Position numbers and translations under genes: made by a program
From: Clostridiales bacterium
GTDB taxonomy: Bacteria > Bacillota > Clostridia > Lachnospirales > Lachnospiraceae
Reading direction: 5' to 3'
Assembly (NCBI GenBank): GCA_019416265.1
Contig: DXXQ01000183.1
Location: forward strand, 1-33,264
DNA length: 33,264 nucleotides
Shown here: in pieces, positions 29,230 through 33,264 of the stretch
How positions within the stretch are numbered: position 1 is the first letter of the stretch
Layout of the letters: each line of letters starts with the position of its first letter
The notes under the pieces: model-generated
Told to the model about the DNA's origin: nothing
Seen by the model: the letters and a program-made list of their open reading frames with translations, nothing else
The model's database searches: none

Positions 29230-31968
29230 TCATCCAATTTCCACCAGGCTTCCCACTCCTTCTGCATTCCTGCATTTTCGCACAGTGATCTTCTTGTCTA
29301 TGCGTTCTTTTAATTCCGCCACATGGGAGATGATCCCCACCAGTCGCCGGCCTTCACTCAGCCCCTGAAGAGCCTTCATCGCCTGCTCAAGCGCCTCCTC
29401 GTCAAGGGAGCCGAAGCCCTCATCCACAAACATGGTTTCCAGCTCCACTCCGCCGTTGGACGCCTGAATCTCATCGGAAAGCCCCAGGGCAAGCGACAGG
29501 GATGCCTGGAAGGTTTCTCCTCCGGAAAGGGTTTTTACACTTCTGACCGTTCCGTTATAATGGTCGATCACATCCAGCTCCAGCCCGCTTTTCCCTACCT
29601 TGCTTGCCGCTTCCTTCCGTCTGACCAGCTCATACTGGCCGCTGCTCATGGTCAGGAAACGGACGTTGGCTCTGGCTATGATACAGTCGAAGTACCAGGT
29701 CTGGACATAGGTTTCCAGCATCATTCTGGCCTTTCCCTTCAGGTTTCCGTTGGCAGTGTCTGAAAGAACCTTCATCCATCTCCAGCGGCTTTCTGTTTTC
29801 TCGTAATTTTTCTTCTGGATCTCCAGCTTTTCTTTGATCCCTCTGTTTGTCTGAAGCCTTAATGCCAGCCGGTCTCTGATCTGATTCTTTTTGGTTTTTT
29901 CCTGAAGAAGCTCATTTTTTTTGGCTTCCAGTTCTTCTGTTTCCACAGGCTCCGCTGTCTTCAGCTGCTCCTTTAAGGTATCCATTGCAGCTGTTAATTC
30001 TGTGATCTCTCTTTGTATCTGCTCATAAGTATTTTTCGCTTTTTCGTATGTCTTCTCTATGGTTTCTTTCTGCTGTGTCAAAAGCCGGATTTCCTCACGA
30101 ACCTGAGACGCTGTCTTTTCCCCCAGTTCTTTTTTCAGCTGCTGCCCCTGCTCTCTTATGTGGGCAGCCTTCGCCATCCCTGCGGCAATGCTCTGGGAAA
30201 GCTCTGATTCCTGACGGCCTGTTTTTTCCAGCTCCTTCTGGCTTTCTGAAATTCTTTTTTCCAGAAAGGCTTTTCTTTTCTGTTTCTCTTCTGCTTTTTT
30301 CAGGGACTCCCGAAGAGTCTCCCCCCTTGCTTCCATAAGCTTCGCAGCCTGTTCTGTCTCTGCCTCTTCTCCGAACAGTCCATGAAAACCGGTGACAAAG
30401 GTCTCATGGGCAGTTACGGCAAGCTCCCTTGCCGACCTTGCCTCTGCGCTGGCTTCGGAAACCTGTTTTTCCTGCTTTGCGGTTTTTTCCTGCTGTCTTT
30501 CCACCTCTTCTCTGGTGGGAGCCGGAGCCGTACATTTGGCAAGCTTCAGATGGTGGGTGGCTCCGCAAACCGGACACTCCATCCCCTCCTCAAGTCCCTG
30601 TGCAAGGATTCCCGCCTGCTCGTCAAAAAATGCCCGCTGAAGCCGGTCTGCAAGCTCCTTCTGCTCCCGGTACCGACCCGCCGCTTCCTTATAAAGCGTC
30701 TGCTTTGCCTCCAGACTTTTTCGCAGTCTGCGGTAAGTATCCAGGCTTTCTCTGACTCTGTCCAGCTTTTCCAGCTCATAGACACATTCCTGTTTTTCTT
30801 CCCCTGCAAGGGCAAGGTCTGTAAGCTCTTTTCCTCCTTCTTCCAGAAAAACCTTTAGCTGTTCTTTTGTTTTTTCTGTTTCTTTTTTCTTTTTTTCCAG
30901 CTTTTCAAGAGCCTGTCCCGTGTGTTCCAGCTCTTTTTCCAGTTCCTCTGACTGCGTATGTTTTTTCAGCCTTTCCCTGGCCCCTTCCATGAGAAGCGCA
31001 AGGCTTTCTGTCTTTTTGTAGTCCTCCTCCGCCTTTTCACAGGCAGCCTTCCCCTCCAGGGCCAGAGGCTTTATCTCTTCATAACGGGCTTTTTTTACAG
31101 CGACCTTCTCTCTTGCCTCCCGCTGCTGATATGCTTTTCCCAGAGTCTGCACAAGACTTTGAAGGCTTTCTTCCATGGCTTCGATTTCTTTCTGCACACG
31201 GTCAAGATTTTCCCTGTCTCCCTCAAGGAAAACGTCCAGAAGCTCCATTCCCTCTTCCAGATGTCCTTCCAGCCCTTCTGTGAGAAGCTTTTCCCACTGT
31301 TCTCCCGCTGGGGTTTCCGGAACTCTGACCTGATCCATATACTGCAGGATGCTTCTTAAAAGCTCTTTGTATTCCTTATCCAGAGAACCGGCCTCAAACC
31401 TGAGTTTTTCCTGAATGGTATGATAAATATCCGTATGGAAAAGCTTACGGAAAATCACACTTCTCTCATCTGTCTCCGCAAGAAGGAGCTTACGGAAATC
31501 TCCCTGGGCGATCATGGCGATCTGACTGAACTGCTTCATATCAAGCCCGATCAGTTCTGTCACTGCCGTAGTTACCTCCCGCACCTTTGTAATCGGATTT
31601 CCTCCATCCGGCGGCAGGAAAACTGCTTCCCCCTTCTGCATGGTGTTTCCTGTGCCTCTGGCTTTCGGCCTCTCATAATCGGGACTTCTCTTAACTGTAT
31701 ATTCTCTGTTCTTATATAAAAATGTCAGCTCTGCAAAGGTAGGTGTCTCCGTTTTGGCATACTTACTCCTCAGCATACTGCTCTCACGGATTCCCCCGCT
31801 TGTCTCTCCGTAGAGGGCAAAGGTAATGCCGTCAAAAATTGTGGTCTTTCCTGCTCCCGTATCTCCGGTGACCAGAAAAAGCCCTGTTTCTCCCAGCTTC
31901 GCAAAATCTATTTCCGTCACTCCCGCATAGGGGCCGAACGCCGATAAAGTCAGCTTTAACGGTTTCAT
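29230..31968 (-). CDS. sbcC: Exonuclease SbcC (Rad50-like ATPase)
   Basis: A 912-residue SMC-type ATPase, somewhat shorter than the usual 1000 or more because the coiled coils are short. Walker A is TGDTGAGKTT (34-43). Long heptad-rich coiled coils flank the zinc hook CPVC at C465-C468. The ABC signature is LSGGETFQASLSLALG from 814, Walker B/D-loop is FVDEGFGSLDEE, and the H-loop is GIISHVAELKE. With SbcD it opens hairpins and processes blocked DNA ends. Its ATG overlaps the sbcD stop (ATGA), so the two are coupled. Confidence 0.95.
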   Translation of the reverse strand: MKPLKLTLSAFGPYAGVTEIDFAKLGETGLFLVTGDTGAGKTTIFDGITFALYGETSGGIRESSMLRSKYAKTETPTFAELTFLYKNREYTVKRSPDYERPKARGTGNTMQKGEAVFLPPDGGNPITKVREVTTAVTELIGLDMKQFSQIAMIAQGDFRKLLLAETDERSVIFRKLFHTDIYHTIQEKLRFEAGSLDKEYKELLRSILQYMDQVRVPETPAGEQWEKLLTEGLEGHLEEGMELLDVFLEGDRENLDRVQKEIEAMEESLQSLVQTLGKAYQQREAREKVAVKKARYEEIKPLALEGKAACEKAEEDYKKTESLALLMEGARERLKKHTQSEELEKELEHTGQALEKLEKKKKETEKTKEQLKVFLEEGGKELTDLALAGEEKQECVYELEKLDRVRESLDTYRRLRKSLEAKQTLYKEAAGRYREQKELADRLQRAFFDEQAGILAQGLEEGMECPVCGATHHLKLAKCTAPAPTREEVERQQEKTAKQEKQVSEASAEARSARELAVTAHETFVTGFHGLFGEEAETEQAAKLMEARGETLRESLKKAEEKQKRKAFLEKRISESQKELEKTGRQESELSQSIAAGMAKAAHIREQGQQLKKELGEKTASQVREEIRLLTQQKETIEKTYEKAKNTYEQIQREITELTAAMDTLKEQLKTAEPVETEELEAKKNELLQEKTKKNQIRDRLALRLQTNRGIKEKLEIQKKNYEKTESRWRWMKVLSDTANGNLKGKARMMLETYVQTWYFDCIIARANVRFLTMSSGQYELVRRKEAASKVGKSGLELDVIDHYNGTVRSVKTLSGGETFQASLSLALGLSDEIQASNGGVELETMFVDEGFGSLDEEALEQAMKALQGLSEGRRLVGIISHVAELKERIDKKITVRKCRNAEGVGSLVEIG

Positions 31969-33101
31969 TCCTCTCCCTCCTTCAGCTTTCGGATCAGGTT
32001 TTTCATATATTCCTCCTGCTCTTCCTTCATGGGCTCATTGTTCAGCTTTTCAAAAAACTCCCCGAACAATTCCAGCTCCGTTTTTCTGTTCTGTTCCTGA
32101 AGTCCCTGAAGCTCTCTGTTCTCCCTGGTTCTCGTATTGTCGTAGGCAAGACTCATCAGATTGGGATAAATCGTGCGCAGACGGGCCATTGCATTGGGGA
32201 TGTCCTCCTCGTCTGTAAGGGTGATCTGCACGTAATCATAACGATTTTCCTCCGTGTAAGCCTTCCTGTCCGTAACCTCCAGATAAGTTCCTTTTATTTT
32301 CCGCAGATCCAGTCTCGGAGTCAGGGGAACAGTTTCTATTTTCACCTGACCTTTCTCCTTAAACTCGATCACAGTTACGGATTTTTTATGTCCCACCTCC
32401 GAAAAAGAATATTTCAAAGGGGTTCCGCAATACCGGATAGTCTCCTTTCCCACATACTGTGGACTGTGGATATGTCCCAGTGCAACGTAATCAAATCCGT
32501 CGAAAACCTTTCCGTCGATCTGATCCAGACCGCCTACGGATACCTCCTCAGAGTCACACCTTCCCGCTCCTAAAACAAACTGATGGGCTACCAGGACATT
32601 TCGTTTCTCCGGATTCCTTTCCACCCTTTCAAGCGCTGCCTCCACTGCTTCCTGACAGGTTGCTATCTCTTCTTTTCCCAGTGCATGACGCACTACAGAC
32701 GGCTTCAGGAAGGGCAGAAGATGGATATACAAAGGCCCGTATTCATCTTTTGTTTCTATTGTCCGGACCTCTCCGTCGTAAACTCTGGATATGTGGATTC
32801 CGCTTTCTTTTAAGAGCTCTGCTCCGAAAGAAAGACGCTCTGCTGAATCATGATTGCCGCTGATCATATAGACGGGAATTCCGGCTCCGGAAAGGCGGGT
32901 GAGAAAACTGTCAAATACCTGCACCGCCTCTGCAGAGGGTACGGTTTTGTCGTAAACGTCCCCTGCGATCAGAACGCCATCTGCCTTTACCCTTTCTACA
33001 ATGTCTCCAATCTGCTTTAAAATATATTTCTGATCCTCGATCATGGAAAATTCATGAACTCTTTTTCCTATATGTAAATCTGAAAGATGTACCAGTTTCA
33101 T
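31965..33101 (-). CDS. sbcD: Exonuclease subunit SbcD (Mre11-like nuclease)
   Basis: A 378-residue metallophosphoesterase. The motifs are in order: HLSDLHIGKR (metal ligands Asp and His), AGDVYDK, SGNHDSAERL, LVAHQFVLG and ALGHIHSPQ. After about residue 270 comes the C-terminal region that caps the nuclease and binds SbcC. Length is normal. It is the Mre11-like nuclease partner of SbcC, which is encoded next with a four-base overlap. GAGGTG precedes the ATG, and a leftward promoter lies at 33133-33161. Confidence 0.95.
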   Translation of the reverse strand: MKLVHLSDLHIGKRVHEFSMIEDQKYILKQIGDIVERVKADGVLIAGDVYDKTVPSAEAVQVFDSFLTRLSGAGIPVYMISGNHDSAERLSFGAELLKESGIHISRVYDGEVRTIETKDEYGPLYIHLLPFLKPSVVRHALGKEEIATCQEAVEAALERVERNPEKRNVLVAHQFVLGAGRCDSEEVSVGGLDQIDGKVFDGFDYVALGHIHSPQYVGKETIRYCGTPLKYSFSEVGHKKSVTVIEFKEKGQVKIETVPLTPRLDLRKIKGTYLEVTDRKAYTEENRYDYVQITLTDEEDIPNAMARLRTIYPNLMSLAYDNTRTRENRELQGLQEQNRKTELELFGEFFEKLNNEPMKEEQEEYMKNLIRKLKEGEE

Positions 33102-33132
33102 ACAATCACCTCTCTTATTCTTTCGCTTTTTT

Positions 33133-33161
33133 ATTTTATCAAACCTCAGAATCTCTTACAA
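33133..33161 (-). promoter_or_regulatory. Promoter of sbcDC
   Basis: On the minus strand TTGTAA (33161-33156) and TAAAAT (33138-33133) with a 17-base spacer, 31 bases before the sbcD ATG. Confidence 0.5.
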
Positions 33162-33168
33162 GGGAGAC

Positions 33169-33197
33169 TTGACATCCCTTTTTTCTTCCATTAAAAT
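33169..33197 (+). promoter_or_regulatory. Rightward promoter of the gene at the window edge
   Basis: TTGACA (33169-33174) and TAAAAT (33192-33197) with a 17-base spacer, back to back with the sbcDC promoter. Confidence 0.55.
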
Positions 33198-33236
33198 GCT
33201 TGTGTCAAGATTGTAAACGTAACAGGAGCAGACAAA

Positions 33237-33264
33237 ATGAACAATAAAATAAGAAACGTCATTG
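33237..33264 (+). CDS. Start of an unidentified gene (5' fragment)
   Basis: ATG at 33237 follows GGAG at good spacing and a sigma-A-like promoter. Only nine codons, MNNKIRNVI, are inside the window, so no product can be named. Confidence 0.5.

Noticed and set aside
1..33264. CRISPR arrays, rRNA, canonical tRNA genes, insertion-sequence transposases
   Set aside because: No regularly spaced repeats, rRNA motifs, cloverleaf other than the tmRNA, or transposase signatures were found on reading both strands.

Overview
The window looks like a chromosomal piece of a spore-forming Clostridia, most likely Lachnospiraceae. It carries sigma-G, a YlmC/YmxH-type PRC-barrel protein, NrdR, a clostridial-type citrate synthase, a flavodiiron protein fused to flavin reductase and rubredoxin, and an ssrA gene. 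Promoters are mostly near-consensus sigma-A, and Shine-Dalgarno sequences are strong. The assignment rests on gene content only.

Region 1 (1 to about 11040) is most of a temperate-phage-like or integrative element, inserted at the 3' end of ssrA (tmRNA). A tyrosine integrase sits 17 bases from the ssrA end. Leftward from it come a candidate type I toxin-antitoxin locus, a two-winged-helix Mrr-type nuclease, and a LexA/CI-like S24 repressor. A divergent switch follows, with a near-perfect operator palindrome in the spacer of one promoter and a degenerate copy in the other. The leftward early arm holds a small XRE regulator, small ORFs, an HUH rolling-circle-type Rep, an RNase H-like protein, a PcfK/AcrIIA9-family protein, a PcfJ-like protein and a DNA-binding protein cut by the window edge. 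A rightward one-gene unit (6535-6855) is inserted in the leftward arm with its own promoter and terminator. A promoter plus terminator on the + strand in the leader of the Rep gene defines a candidate ~60-nt countertranscribed RNA. The other element end is outside the window.

Region 2 (11042-11977) is ssrA with a perfect sigma-A promoter and an unusually long leader, back to back with a small XRE regulator that has two palindromic operator candidates.

Region 3 (12038-22585) is core metabolism: the flavodiiron protein, a ferredoxin-type aldo/keto reductase, then a probable leftward operon of citrate synthase, patatin-like lipase, YqeG phosphatase, shikimate kinase and EF-P. An AlaA-like aminotransferase, NADP-type glutamate dehydrogenase and NrdR follow. 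Citrate synthase, aminotransferase and glutamate dehydrogenase together join 2-oxoglutarate supply to glutamate and alanine formation.

Region 4 (22748-33264) holds ylmC and sigG, a Cof-type HAD phosphatase, a YdjI-like SPFH protein followed by what reads as a YdjG-YdjH fusion (no PspA beside it), moaA, and sbcDC. The first nine codons of another gene close the window. No CRISPR array, rRNA, canonical tRNA or recognisable insertion sequence was seen.
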